From the NCBI GenBank assembly GCA_031266805.1, contig JAISAH010000054.1, forward strand, positions 1 to 38,059: a stretch of DNA of 38,059 nucleotides. The letters run 5' to 3'. The stretch's first letter is position 1. Every line of letters starts with the position of its first letter. A program made the position numbers and the translations under genes. The stretch comes from Gracilibacteraceae bacterium. Its GTDB lineage: Bacteria; Bacillota; Desulfitobacteriia; Desulfitobacteriales; Syntrophobotulaceae. Positions 16,627-25,337 of this stretch are shown here, piece after piece. The notes below the pieces were generated by a model, which worked only from the letters and a program-made list of their open reading frames with translations, ran no database searches and had not been told where the DNA came from.

Positions 16627-17835
16627 TTACTTGACGGCCCCGCCGGCAATCAGCGCGTCAATAGCCGCTTCGTCATAACCGATTTCGCGTAAAACACTCC
16701 GCGTATTCGCTCCTAACTGCGGCGCCAAGGAGAAACCCGGTTCAAAACTGGCGAATTTCACTGGATTATTAGGTAAATTAGTATTCTTGCCGTCCTCCAA
16801 CGTTACTTTTCGCAAAAAATCATTGGCCCACGCCTGTTCGTCATTGTGAACTTCTGCCGGATTGACCAGTCTTTGGAATACAAAATCGCCTTTTATCAGT
16901 CTGTCTTCCAGCTCGGCGGTGGATAATTGACCATAACCTTCTTTTTGCATAATTTCCGTGACTCTTCTGGGATTTTTTTTGAAACCGGTGACGCTAGTGA
17001 AGTTCTCATCCTCAAGATACTTATCCAAACTGAGCATGGAAAGAGTTTTGGCGTAGCCTTTGTTCCAATCAGGGATCGAAACCATGAACCAATCCCCGTC
17101 CTTGCTCTGGTACAGAGGGGAATTGGGCGCCACGAGGTCTTCAACTGATTTAGGAAATTTCAAACCATATTCCGGATAACTCGTCACCAGACCGTTGCTG
17201 TTGAACCAGAGAGCGGAACCGTAAAGGGAAACGCGGATAAAATCCCCCTTGCCCGTCTTGTCCCTGCTGATCAGCGCCGTCAGCAGCGCGGCGGTCAGCA
17301 GGGCGCCGCAAGCCGCGTCGCCAAAACCGCCCTGAGCCTTGAACGGCGTGTTCCCTTCCATCGTCCATTCCACCGGCGTCCCGGCGCGGCACCAGAAGGC
17401 GGCCAGATCAAAACCGGGGCGGTCTCTGTCCGGCCCCAGATCGCCGAACCCGCCAAAATGCGCGTATATCAAACGCGGGTATTTGTCTTTCAACGTTTCA
17501 TAGTCGAACCCTAATTTTGTCAAAGCGCGGGGACGCGTGTTCGTCAGAAAAATGTCAGCTTGCTCCAACAGTTTGTGCAGAATTTGTGTTCCCTCCGGTG
17601 ATTTCAAATTTAAAGCGATGGATTCCTTGTTGATATTAGGAGTTTGAAACGCCGGGTTATGATCTTTACGGACAGGCACCCCTAACGCGGCGCCCATTGT
17701 CCGCCAGGGTTCGCCTTCCGGCGGTTCGACTTTGACCACATAAGCGCCCCAATCCGCAAAAACTCTCGCCGCGATCGGCGCCGCCAGATGCGTCGCCAGT
17801 TCGACTATCCGGATTCCTTCTAACGGTTTACCCAT
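16627..17835 (-). CDS. FldA/HadA-like class III CoA-transferase (copy 1)
   Basis: Moves CoA between carboxylic acids. The 402-aa product carries the family nucleophile in GGFGD (D173), with FLTNTRPRALTKLG, DRPGFDLAAFW and NDEQAWAND. These recall the phenyllactate and 2-hydroxyisocaproate CoA-transferases FldA/HadA more than CaiB proper; the assignment rests on motifs remembered from those proteins. It is closest in this window to the copy at 32369-33577 (same length and GNTP, RPGFD, GGFGD blocks). AAGGAG precedes the ATG. The genes for 2-hydroxyacyl-CoA dehydratase that usually follow fldA or hadA are not present. Confidence 0.88.
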   Translation of the reverse strand: MGKPLEGIRIVELATHLAAPIAARVFADWGAYVVKVEPPEGEPWRTMGAALGVPVRKDHNPAFQTPNINKESIALNLKSPEGTQILHKLLEQADIFLTNTRPRALTKLGFDYETLKDKYPRLIYAHFGGFGDLGPDRDRPGFDLAAFWCRAGTPVEWTMEGNTPFKAQGGFGDAACGALLTAALLTALISRDKTGKGDFIRVSLYGSALWFNSNGLVTSYPEYGLKFPKSVEDLVAPNSPLYQSKDGDWFMVSIPDWNKGYAKTLSMLSLDKYLEDENFTSVTGFKKNPRRVTEIMQKEGYGQLSTAELEDRLIKGDFVFQRLVNPAEVHNDEQAWANDFLRKVTLEDGKNTNLPNNPVKFASFEPGFSLAPQLGANTRSVLREIGYDEAAIDALIAGGAVK

Positions 17836-17894
17836 ATCTTTCTCTCCTTCGTATAAATAATAAGTTATGCGTCGATGTGTGAACAGATTTGATT

Positions 17895-19112
17895 TTATTT
17901 ATGCTGTACAACGGCGCCGCCGGTGATGTTTTTGTTTATTTCTTCCATGGTATACCCCAACCGGGTCATGATCTCCACACTGTGTTCCCCCAGATAAGGG
18001 GCCCGCCTGCCTGGTTCGTCCGCCATGCTCGCAAACCGCACGGGCGGACGTGATAAAACAACTTTATCTCCGGAACCCATGGTTTGTTCATAGAGATAGC
18101 CATTGGCCCACGCCTGCTCATCCTTGTAAAGATCGGCCGGATTGGCCAATTTGGAATGATTGACGTCCAAAGCCACCAGACCTTTCAATAAGTCCGCGGT
18201 CGCCATTTTGCCGAATGCTTCGTCCAGTATGGGCATCAACTCCGGAGAATGTTCCTGGCTGGCTCCCATGCTCTGGAAACGAGGATCTTCGACATATTTT
18301 TCCAAACCCAGCAACTTGAGGATCCCCTGGTATTTTGCGGCATAATCCGGAACGGATAATAACAGCCAGTCATTGTCCTTGGTCTTAAACAGCGGGTTAA
18401 AAACCCGGCAGGGAATGCGGGGAGCGGGGTAAACCTTGCCGTACTGAGGCTGCCCCTGCACCACGCCGGTGCTGTTATACCAGAGCGCCGCGCCTAGCAG
18501 CGATACTCTGATCATTTCGCCTTTGCCTGTTTTTTCCCGATTGTAAAGAGCGGCCAGAATGCCGGACACAAGCATCGAACTCGTGGCGCCGTCGCCGAAC
18601 CCCGGCGTGGGCTTATTCGGCGTGCTTTCCGCCAGAGACCATTCGGTCAGCATACCGCCGCGGGCCCAGAAGGACGTAACATCAAAACCGGGGCGGTCTT
18701 TATCAGGGCCGGAATCGCCAAAACCCGAAAAATGCCCATAAATTAAACGCGGAAATTTCTCTTTAAGGCTTTCATAATCTATACCCAGTTTGGCCAATGG
18801 CTTGGGTCTGGTGTTGGTCAGAAAAACATCGGCGGTTTCCAGCAATTTATACATGATTTCTTTGGCGGCCGGATCTTTCAAGTCCAGGCAGAGACTCTGC
18901 TTGCTGCTGTTTTCATTTTCAAAGATCGGGTTGTTGTCCTCAGAATGCGGAAGCTGCCAGATGGCAGGAATATCTTTCCGGTAAGCTTCCCCCTTAGGCG
19001 GTTCTACTTTGATCACTTCGGCGCCCCATTCAGACATCAGGCGCGCGGCTTTTGGCACAGCCACATAGGTGCCGAGTTCCACGACGCGAATGCCTGACAA
19101 TAATTTCGCCAT
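17895..19112 (-). CDS. FldA/HadA-like class III CoA-transferase (copy 2)
   Basis: A second, more diverged CoA-transferase (405 aa) with the predicted nucleophile D174 in PGFGD, FLTNTRPKPLAKLG, DRPGFDVTSFWARGG and KDEQAWANGYLYE. The last two are especially close to FldA/HadA. Differences from copies 1 and 3 in the N-terminal acyl-binding region (DIPAIWQLPHSEDNN) suggest another substrate. AGGAGG precedes the ATG; a GC-rich imperfect hairpin followed by TTTT lies in the 52-base gap after the large acyl-CoA dehydrogenase gene and could partly terminate transcription there. Confidence 0.87.
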   Translation of the reverse strand: MAKLLSGIRVVELGTYVAVPKAARLMSEWGAEVIKVEPPKGEAYRKDIPAIWQLPHSEDNNPIFENENSSKQSLCLDLKDPAAKEIMYKLLETADVFLTNTRPKPLAKLGIDYESLKEKFPRLIYGHFSGFGDSGPDKDRPGFDVTSFWARGGMLTEWSLAESTPNKPTPGFGDGATSSMLVSGILAALYNREKTGKGEMIRVSLLGAALWYNSTGVVQGQPQYGKVYPAPRIPCRVFNPLFKTKDNDWLLLSVPDYAAKYQGILKLLGLEKYVEDPRFQSMGASQEHSPELMPILDEAFGKMATADLLKGLVALDVNHSKLANPADLYKDEQAWANGYLYEQTMGSGDKVVLSRPPVRFASMADEPGRRAPYLGEHSVEIMTRLGYTMEEINKNITGGAVVQHK

Positions 19113-19164
19113 CTTTACCTCCTAAAAATTGTAAAACCCCGGCGCGTCAACGCCGCCAGCCGGC

Positions 19165-20907
19165 TCAATCCTCGTTGATCACGACGCCGCGATTGCTCCT
19201 ATAGGCGCCGTCCAGCGGGAAAACATAATCAGCTAGAAGCTGCTCCTCCACCTGGAAATCAATGGACGGATCCTTGATAATCGCGGTCAAGGCTTCCCGT
19301 TGCCCGGCCTCCAGATGCCCGGCGTATTCACCCAGCTGCCGCAGCGCGTTCATATTGATATCGCGCACCAAATAGCTGAACAACTGATCCACCACCATGT
19401 CCTCAATGCCTTCCAGCCGCGCTTTTTCAAACACGAGCTGTCCGTAGACCACGGCGCCGAAGATTTCCGCCACGCTCAAGGCGAAGTCCGGGTTCTTCTC
19501 CTGCTCTTTCGTCATCGGCGATTTGTCGTTGAAAGCCCGAAGCGCTTCCGCCTGAGCGAGAAAAACCTTGACGTTCGGCAGGGCGCAGCCGGCGAAAGAT
19601 TTGCGGTAATCAGCGAATTTAATGGTTTTGGCTTTGCCAAAGCCTTGGTCGAACATGCTGGCGCTGTCGTCTTTGACCATCCGGCCTTCGGGCGCGGGGG
19701 CGAAATCCTCGTTGTTGTTAAAATAATTGCCGATGAATTTTACGGCCTGCGACATATTGACATGCGCCGTGCCTTCCAGTTTGACGGAGTTGCCTATCTG
19801 GCGGATGGCCGTCTCGGCAAAAGTGTCGGTCTCATAGGCTTTGGCCGCCATGACGTTATGCATCAGGATGACGGCGCGCTCGCATTCCGCTCCGGCCCGC
19901 GCTTTCTGGATCGGGTTAAAGCAGAGATAGCGCCGGTCTTTTACCTTATCGGCCTGACGGAAATAGTCCACGGCGCGATAAGCGTACAGCCGGGCCATCA
20001 GGATGCGGCCCCAGGATTCCAGCAGGGCGCGGCGGATGTGAGGCATGTCGGTGACCCGTTTGCCGTACAGGTAGCGGTTATGGGAATGGGCTACCGCCTC
20101 ATACAGCATATGAGTGGCCATGCCCACATTCTTCATGCTCGTCTGGGTCTTGCCGATGTTCACGGTGGACAGTCCCATCGCGAAAGCCGGTTCGCCGGTT
20201 TCCAGAATATCGGCGTCCGTAAGCGGATACTCAATCATCTCAAATTGACCGAGCTGCCCCTGGAACATGCCGACCACCTCGATGTCGCCGCAATATTTGC
20301 AGTGCCGGTCCCGGCAATCGACCACCCACATGGCGAACTCGTTCGTCTCCGCGTTGCGGCCGAAGCAGGATATTTTCGGCGCGCGCGACGAGTTGCCGAT
20401 ATAGTATTTGGCGCCGTTGGCGATATATTTGCCGGCGCCCGCCGGCGCGATCCGCGCTTCATTGCTGTAAAGGTCGGCCCCGTGGTCTCTTTCCGACATG
20501 CCAAAAGCGAAGACATGCCCTTCCTGCAGCTGCCGGGCCAGTTCCTTTTTCTGATGCTCGTTTTTGCTGATCCAGATCGGAACCACGCCGAGGACCGACA
20601 CTTGGAAATTGTACTGATACAGGCCGTAAAAACCGATCAGTTCGCTGGCCGAGGTGATGCGATAGTGATCCCAGCGCGAATCCGCGGGGCCGTAGCCGGC
20701 CGGCGTCAGCAAAGTGGCGAAAAGGCCGGATTCTTTGATGAATTGATACCAGTCCGTCGGCAGACGTTTGGATTTAGCGTCAATGCGCATGGAATAATTG
20801 CCTTTGTGTTCGAAAAAATCCCGCGTCAGATTGAATAAGTCCTGCGTTTTTTGATCGGACATAATTTGTTCCATGTTTTGCGGGTTTAACAGTAAATTTT
20901 TTTTCAT
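19165..20907 (-). CDS. Large acyl-CoA dehydrogenase family protein, 580 aa
   Basis: Acyl-CoA dehydrogenase superfamily flavoprotein, about 200 residues longer than the usual 380-aa enzymes because of an extended C-terminal helical region. The flavin-side segment FAFGMSERDHGADLYS (134-148) corresponds to the TEPxAGSD motif. K-LEGT (E378) matches the YEGT motif holding the catalytic Glu of medium-chain dehydrogenases. A Cys-containing loop (CRDRHCKYC, 198-206) is unusual. The start at ATG 20907, with GGGAG 6 bases upstream, is preferred; a longer frame to 21015 would intrude into the neighbouring dehydrogenase gene. It lies 8 bases after that gene, so the two products may work together. Confidence 0.82.
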   Translation of the reverse strand: MKKNLLLNPQNMEQIMSDQKTQDLFNLTRDFFEHKGNYSMRIDAKSKRLPTDWYQFIKESGLFATLLTPAGYGPADSRWDHYRITSASELIGFYGLYQYNFQVSVLGVVPIWISKNEHQKKELARQLQEGHVFAFGMSERDHGADLYSNEARIAPAGAGKYIANGAKYYIGNSSRAPKISCFGRNAETNEFAMWVVDCRDRHCKYCGDIEVVGMFQGQLGQFEMIEYPLTDADILETGEPAFAMGLSTVNIGKTQTSMKNVGMATHMLYEAVAHSHNRYLYGKRVTDMPHIRRALLESWGRILMARLYAYRAVDYFRQADKVKDRRYLCFNPIQKARAGAECERAVILMHNVMAAKAYETDTFAETAIRQIGNSVKLEGTAHVNMSQAVKFIGNYFNNNEDFAPAPEGRMVKDDSASMFDQGFGKAKTIKFADYRKSFAGCALPNVKVFLAQAEALRAFNDKSPMTKEQEKNPDFALSVAEIFGAVVYGQLVFEKARLEGIEDMVVDQLFSYLVRDINMNALRQLGEYAGHLEAGQREALTAIIKDPSIDFQVEEQLLADYVFPLDGAYRSNRGVVINED

Positions 20908-20915
20908 CGATCTCC

Positions 20916-22070
20916 CTATCCTTTCTGAGCTTCTTTGATCAAAGCTCTGCCGGCGGTATGGACCATGATTTCTTCCGTGCCGGCCATAATACGGTAAACT
21001 CTCTGATCTCTCCACAGGCGTGAAACGCGGCAGTCATTCGTGTAGCCGATGCCGCCCATGATCTGCATGGCGTCGTCTATGACCTGAAACGCGGCTTGGC
21101 CGGTGTAACGTTTGACCAGCGACGAATCGATCATGATAGATATGCCGTTTTGTTTTTTCCAAGCGGCCTTGTACAGCATGTTCTGCATGTTTTCGATTTT
21201 GATCTTCATGTCAACGATCTTTTCCTGTATGAGTTGGAACGTGCCGATCGTCTTGCCGAACTGCTCACGCACACCGGCGTATTTTACCGCTTCGTTGTAA
21301 GCGCAGCGAGCCATGCCCACATTGGCGGTGCAGCCGATTAGCCGTTCCGCCTCGAAATTTTTCATTAATTGATAGAAACCTTTTCCGGCTTCGCCGACCA
21401 GATCGCTCTCCTGAACCTCGCAGTCCTTTAAATAGACCTCGAATGTCTGGACCATCAAATTTCCTATTTTATCTAATTTCTCCATCTGGATTCCCGGCTG
21501 TTTCAAACTCAGGAGATACATGCTGAAATCTTTGTATGGGTTAGGATTCTTATGCTCGCGCACTATGCAGAGCATATTGGGCGAACGGTTGCCCCAACTG
21601 TTAAAGGTTTTATGGCCGTTGATGATCACCTTTCCGTCCTTGCGCTCGACTTTCGCGGCCATGGCGGAATTGTCCGAACCGGCTTGCGGTTCCGTGAAGC
21701 CGAACGTAAACGGCTTTATTCCCTGAAGCCCCAGTTTAAGGCAGGCCTGTTTCTGTTTTTCATTGCCGAACGCCAGAATGTCGTCGACCGCCAAATACTG
21801 GTTGACCCAGCACATGGAGGGCCAGCCCAGAGCAAAAGCCTCTTCATGCACCATAACGTTCGTCAGGTCGTCGCATGCCGTGCCGCCGTATTCCTCCGGG
21901 ATGCCTAATTTGGCAAAACCGGCGTCCACCATGACTTTAGCCGCTTTTTCCGGGAATTGATGATTTTTCTCGCATTCTTTAAAATAGTCCTCGAAATTTC
22001 CGCGTTTATACACCTCCCGCAAGCTCTCGAGCAATAATTCCTGCTCCTCCGTTTTTTGAAAACTGATCAT
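20916..22070 (-). CDS. CaiA-like acyl-CoA dehydrogenase (copy B)
   Basis: A 384-aa FAD enzyme that oxidises an acyl-CoA or, run backwards with Etf, reduces an enoyl-CoA. Seen: FTEPQAGSD (125-133), INGHKTFNSWG, VREQFGKTIG (267-276), QIMGGIGYTND and RLWRDQRVYRI. The place of the usual C-terminal catalytic Glu reads MAGT (A363), whereas helix G has E242-R243, the alternative catalytic position of isovaleryl- and long-chain dehydrogenases; CaiA appears to share this. The whole protein resembles CaiA (crotonobetainyl-CoA reductase). It is a close paralogue of the gene at 27127. AAAGGACGG precedes the ATG. Confidence 0.9.
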   Translation of the reverse strand: MISFQKTEEQELLLESLREVYKRGNFEDYFKECEKNHQFPEKAAKVMVDAGFAKLGIPEEYGGTACDDLTNVMVHEEAFALGWPSMCWVNQYLAVDDILAFGNEKQKQACLKLGLQGIKPFTFGFTEPQAGSDNSAMAAKVERKDGKVIINGHKTFNSWGNRSPNMLCIVREHKNPNPYKDFSMYLLSLKQPGIQMEKLDKIGNLMVQTFEVYLKDCEVQESDLVGEAGKGFYQLMKNFEAERLIGCTANVGMARCAYNEAVKYAGVREQFGKTIGTFQLIQEKIVDMKIKIENMQNMLYKAAWKKQNGISIMIDSSLVKRYTGQAAFQVIDDAMQIMGGIGYTNDCRVSRLWRDQRVYRIMAGTEEIMVHTAGRALIKEAQKG

Positions 22071-22097
22071 GACTGAATCCGTCCTTTCAATATACTG

Positions 22098-22142
22098 GAC
22101 ACCTCTAAATACTCAGAATCAATGCCAATATTTAGAGGTGTC
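22098..22142. repeat. 14-bp inverted repeat between genes
   Basis: GACACCTCTAAATA (22098-22111) and TATTTAGAGGTGTC (22129-22142) are perfect inverted repeats with a 17-base loop, between the enoate-reductase-like gene and copy B of the acyl-CoA dehydrogenase. No T-run follows in the direction of transcription, so it looks like an mRNA processing or stability element, or a remnant of an insertion-sequence end. Confidence 0.55.
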
Positions 22143-22151
22143 TTAAACGAA

Positions 22152-22179
22152 ACTGCCATTCAATTTGTTGAATGGCAGT
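22152..22179 (-). terminator. Hairpin after the enoate-reductase-like gene
   Basis: ACTGCCATTCAA and TTGAATGGCAGT form a perfect 12-bp stem with a 4-base loop. On the minus strand it is followed by TTTCGTTT, a weak U-tract, so it may terminate part of the transcripts from the gene ending at 22194. Confidence 0.4.
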
Positions 22180-22193
22180 CGTCCTTCCCAATA

Positions 22194-24221
22194 TTACAAT
22201 GTGACCACGATGTCGTTCGCCGCCTGCACCGCGTCGGAAATTTTTCCGACCGCGCTGCTGTCGCCAATGTTATATACAGCCGGGTGCTTGTCCTTCAGTT
22301 CTTCAAACAGGGTGTTTTCGGATTGATAACCTACCGCGACGACTATGGCGTCACAGGGGATCTCTTTGGTTTCTTCCCCGGCGTCCGTCTTTGTGCGCAG
22401 GATCACTGTATCTTTGTTGACGGATATTACTTCGGATGAGGCGTATTGTTTCACGCCCAAACGTTTAAGATCCAGCTTCAGCGGCCAGTCCGTGCCGGGT
22501 TCAAATCCTCGGCCTATTTTTTTCAATATTTCCACTATGCTTACATTTCTGTCACTTGTATCCATGAGGGAGTAGATTTTTTCCGTCGTTTCGGCCCGAT
22601 GCTGCATGAGGAAGTAGATCAGCTCTTCCGAGGCCGCCCCTTTGCGCGCCAGGAATTGCGCCACCTCGCAGCCTACGGAGCCGCCGCCGATCACGACGAC
22701 GTTTTTGCCGGGCATGACCTCTTCCAGCAGCACCTGCGACGCCCTGTATACGGGGATCTGCCCTTTGGCGCCTGGCAGATGCAACGTGCGTTCCGTCGAG
22801 CCGGCAGCGACCGCGACCACGTCAAATTTATTTTTTAAGACTTCGTCAGCCGTGGCTGTTTTACCTAAAACAAGGTTTACGCCGCTAACCTCCAGCACGC
22901 GCCTGTAATACTCGGCCAGATGGGCGAATTCATACTTGCTGGGCGGGGCGGCGACAGTCTGGAGCTGTCCGCCGATTTTATCGGATCGTTCCCATAAAGT
23001 GACCGTATGCCCGCGTTCGGCCGCGCGGATCGCGAATTCGCACCCGCCCGGGCCGCCGCCGACCACCAGGATATTTTTGCTGACCGGCGCCTTGCCTTTT
23101 TTATCTTTGAATAAATACTCCCGCCCCGCTCTGCCGTTAATCAGGCAGGCGACCGGGCTGCCGAAGAAAGTGCTGGCCAGACAGCGCTGATTGCAGCCCA
23201 CACAGCGGCGGATCTCATCCGAGCGGCCTTCTTTCGCCTTGTTGCACCATTCCGGATCGGCGATCAGCGTGCGCCCTAAATTGATGAGATCGCTCCGGCC
23301 CAAGGCCAGGGTTTCTTCAGCCTTGATCGGATCATTGAGCCGATTGGAGGCGATCACGGGTATGGCGACGACTTTTTTGATCGCCGCGGCCAGATACGTG
23401 TACCCGGCTCTGGGCAGATCCGCCGTTATCTGCGGGACGTTGGACTCGTGCCATCCGCCCGTCACATTGAGCAGATCCGCTCCCGCTTTTTCGATCTGCG
23501 GCGCGAATTCCACGATTTCTGTGTTTGTGTTGCTGCCTTTTACAAAATCGTTGCCCGCAACCCGGACAAAAACGGGGAAGTTCGGACCGACTGCCTGACG
23601 CACCGCTTGGATCACTTCCAAAGGAAAACGTCTGCGATTTTCCACACTGCCGCCATATTCGTCGGTACGCAGATTGGTCAGCGGGGAAAGAAATTGAGTG
23701 ATCAGATACCCGCCGCAGGCGATGATCTCCACCGCGTCAAAACCGGCTTTTTGCGCTCTCACGGCTCCCGCGGCCCAGGCCTCTACGGTATCTTTGATCT
23801 CGGCCACAGTCATTTCCTGCGGCATGGCTTTGCTGAAATTGGAATATACGGCTGAGGGCCCGCGCGGTTTCTCGCCTTCCGGCAGCGCTTCCAGCCGGGT
23901 GTACCGGCCGGCGTGATACAGCTGCGCCGCGACCTTGCAATCGCGCTGATGCACCCCGTCCGTGAATTCTTTATAGCCGGGAATAAAACGGTCGTCGTCT
24001 AAGCGCATCATCATCCGGCCGCCGCCAAGACGATGGAACTGGATGGCCCCCACGATGAGCAGGCCCACGCCTCCTTCCGCCCGCTCCCAGTAATATTCAT
24101 TAAAGCGTTCCGTGGCGTAACCTTCCGGGGTGTAGAGATGATGGATCGCGGGCATTACCAACCGGTTTTTCAATGTTAAACCATTGATGGTTATCGGTTC
24201 GAATATTCTTTTTAACTCCAT
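22194..24221 (-). CDS. FadH/2-enoate reductase-like flavoprotein
   Basis: Three-domain NAD(P)H:flavin oxidoreductase of 675 aa. An OYE-type FMN barrel (1-360) has the probable proton donors Y172 (CGGYLITQF) and H258 (GGWHESNVPQI), the same environment as in 2,4-dienoyl-CoA reductase FadH. A 4Fe-4S site follows: C340, C343, C347, C359. Then comes an FAD fold (VVGGGPGG, 387-393) and an NAD(P)H fold (about 510-523). The family includes FadH, clostridial 2-enoate reductase and BaiCD/BaiH; it reduces conjugated C=C bonds in acids or CoA thioesters. AAAGGG lies 11 bases before the ATG. It is followed by hairpins and the CaiA-like gene. Confidence 0.9.
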   Translation of the reverse strand: MELKRIFEPITINGLTLKNRLVMPAIHHLYTPEGYATERFNEYYWERAEGGVGLLIVGAIQFHRLGGGRMMMRLDDDRFIPGYKEFTDGVHQRDCKVAAQLYHAGRYTRLEALPEGEKPRGPSAVYSNFSKAMPQEMTVAEIKDTVEAWAAGAVRAQKAGFDAVEIIACGGYLITQFLSPLTNLRTDEYGGSVENRRRFPLEVIQAVRQAVGPNFPVFVRVAGNDFVKGSNTNTEIVEFAPQIEKAGADLLNVTGGWHESNVPQITADLPRAGYTYLAAAIKKVVAIPVIASNRLNDPIKAEETLALGRSDLINLGRTLIADPEWCNKAKEGRSDEIRRCVGCNQRCLASTFFGSPVACLINGRAGREYLFKDKKGKAPVSKNILVVGGGPGGCEFAIRAAERGHTVTLWERSDKIGGQLQTVAAPPSKYEFAHLAEYYRRVLEVSGVNLVLGKTATADEVLKNKFDVVAVAAGSTERTLHLPGAKGQIPVYRASQVLLEEVMPGKNVVVIGGGSVGCEVAQFLARKGAASEELIYFLMQHRAETTEKIYSLMDTSDRNVSIVEILKKIGRGFEPGTDWPLKLDLKRLGVKQYASSEVISVNKDTVILRTKTDAGEETKEIPCDAIVVAVGYQSENTLFEELKDKHPAVYNIGDSSAVGKISDAVQAANDIVVTL

Positions 24222-24248
24222 ATTACAACCAACCCTTTCTGGGAAGTG

Positions 24249-25313
24249 TCACTTTTTGGCCTGGCACCGCAAATAGCCGCCCGGCTTAAAACAACGGTTA
24301 CATGATATGCAGAGCGCCGGGGATATATCTCCGGACTGCCAGCGCGCCGGCAGCCCCGGTTCTCTGATCAGCGGCCGGGAAAGAGAGACGGCGTCCGCGC
24401 CGCTTTTGCTTAAAACATCTTCGATCGCGCCTATACTGCGGTACCCGCCTACGCGGACGATTGAAACCTCGGGAACACTATCCGCCGCTTTTTGTGAGAC
24501 GGCGGCGAAATAACCTTCGCCCTCCGTTTCGACGCTCCGCGAAGGACTGTTGCCTCGATCAACACCCAAACCGGCGCTTAATTCCAAAGCGTCCGCGCCG
24601 CGCGCCGCCAACTGCTCGCATTGCCATATTCCGTCCTCCTCTGTCAGCCCGCCTTCAGTCAAGTCAGACAAGCTCACCTTGACCCAAATGGGGTAATCGG
24701 CGCCCAGCCTGGCCCGAACAGCGTCCAGCACGAGAAACAGGAAGCGCGCGCGATTGGCCAGGCCGCCGCCGAACTCATCCCGGCGCGAATTGAATATGGG
24801 CGATAGCATCTGGTTGATGAGGTAACCATGAGAGGCATGGATCTCCACGGCGTCGGCGCCGGCTTCCCGCAAAGCGGCGGCTGTGGCCGCAAAAGCTTCG
24901 GTGAGAACATTAAGATCGCCGCCGGTCAATTCCCTGATCTTCTTGCCGCCCCATTCCATGGGCGATGGGCCGTATGGCTCGTCCAACTTTTCTTTCACGC
25001 CTTCATGGTTCAACTGAGGAATGATCCTGACCCCATAGGCGTGAACCAGAGCCGCCGCGTCCTTAAATTCCCGCAGACGCTCCGCGTCATAGCCGGCGAG
25101 ACCATGCTTCTGCAACGGACCCTGATTCACATTGATAAACCCCGTGATGATCGCTGCCGTCCCGCCTTCGGCCAAAGCGCGGTATATTTCTTTCAAACTG
25201 CGGTCGGACCGGCCTGTTTCGTCTGTTACAATCTTTTCAAAAGTCGCGCTGCGCAGCAGCCTGTTTTTTAAAGTCAGTTTTCCTACTTCCGCCGTCTCAA
25301 ACAATTTTTTCAT
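24249..25313 (-). CDS. Short OYE-family flavin oxidoreductase with C-terminal Cys cluster
   Basis: A 354-aa FMN-barrel protein (KLTLKNRLLRSATFE at the start, IHASHGYLINQMLSP, RRDEFGG). It equals the N-terminal domain of the upstream enoate-reductase-like protein but ends just after CISCNRCFKPGGYLRC, a likely 4Fe-4S ligand set, with no FAD or NAD(P)H domains. It must therefore receive electrons from another protein, possibly Etf or a ferredoxin; that is inference. Start choice: ATG 25313 with GGGATGGG upstream, or ATG 25325 four codons earlier. It lies immediately downstream of etfA. Confidence 0.82.
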   Translation of the reverse strand: MKKLFETAEVGKLTLKNRLLRSATFEKIVTDETGRSDRSLKEIYRALAEGGTAAIITGFINVNQGPLQKHGLAGYDAERLREFKDAAALVHAYGVRIIPQLNHEGVKEKLDEPYGPSPMEWGGKKIRELTGGDLNVLTEAFAATAAALREAGADAVEIHASHGYLINQMLSPIFNSRRDEFGGGLANRARFLFLVLDAVRARLGADYPIWVKVSLSDLTEGGLTEEDGIWQCEQLAARGADALELSAGLGVDRGNSPSRSVETEGEGYFAAVSQKAADSVPEVSIVRVGGYRSIGAIEDVLSKSGADAVSLSRPLIREPGLPARWQSGDISPALCISCNRCFKPGGYLRCQAKK

Positions 25314-25337
25314 AATTACACCCATCCCGATGCTTTA

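Noticed and set aside
19300-20838. A 512-codon open frame on the plus strand
   Set aside because: It is antisense to the large acyl-CoA dehydrogenase; GC-rich codon structure creates such frames, and the product resembles no family.
22098-22142. Solo insertion-sequence ends
   Set aside because: Only 17 bases lie between the repeats and no transposase or target duplication is visible; kept as a hairpin.
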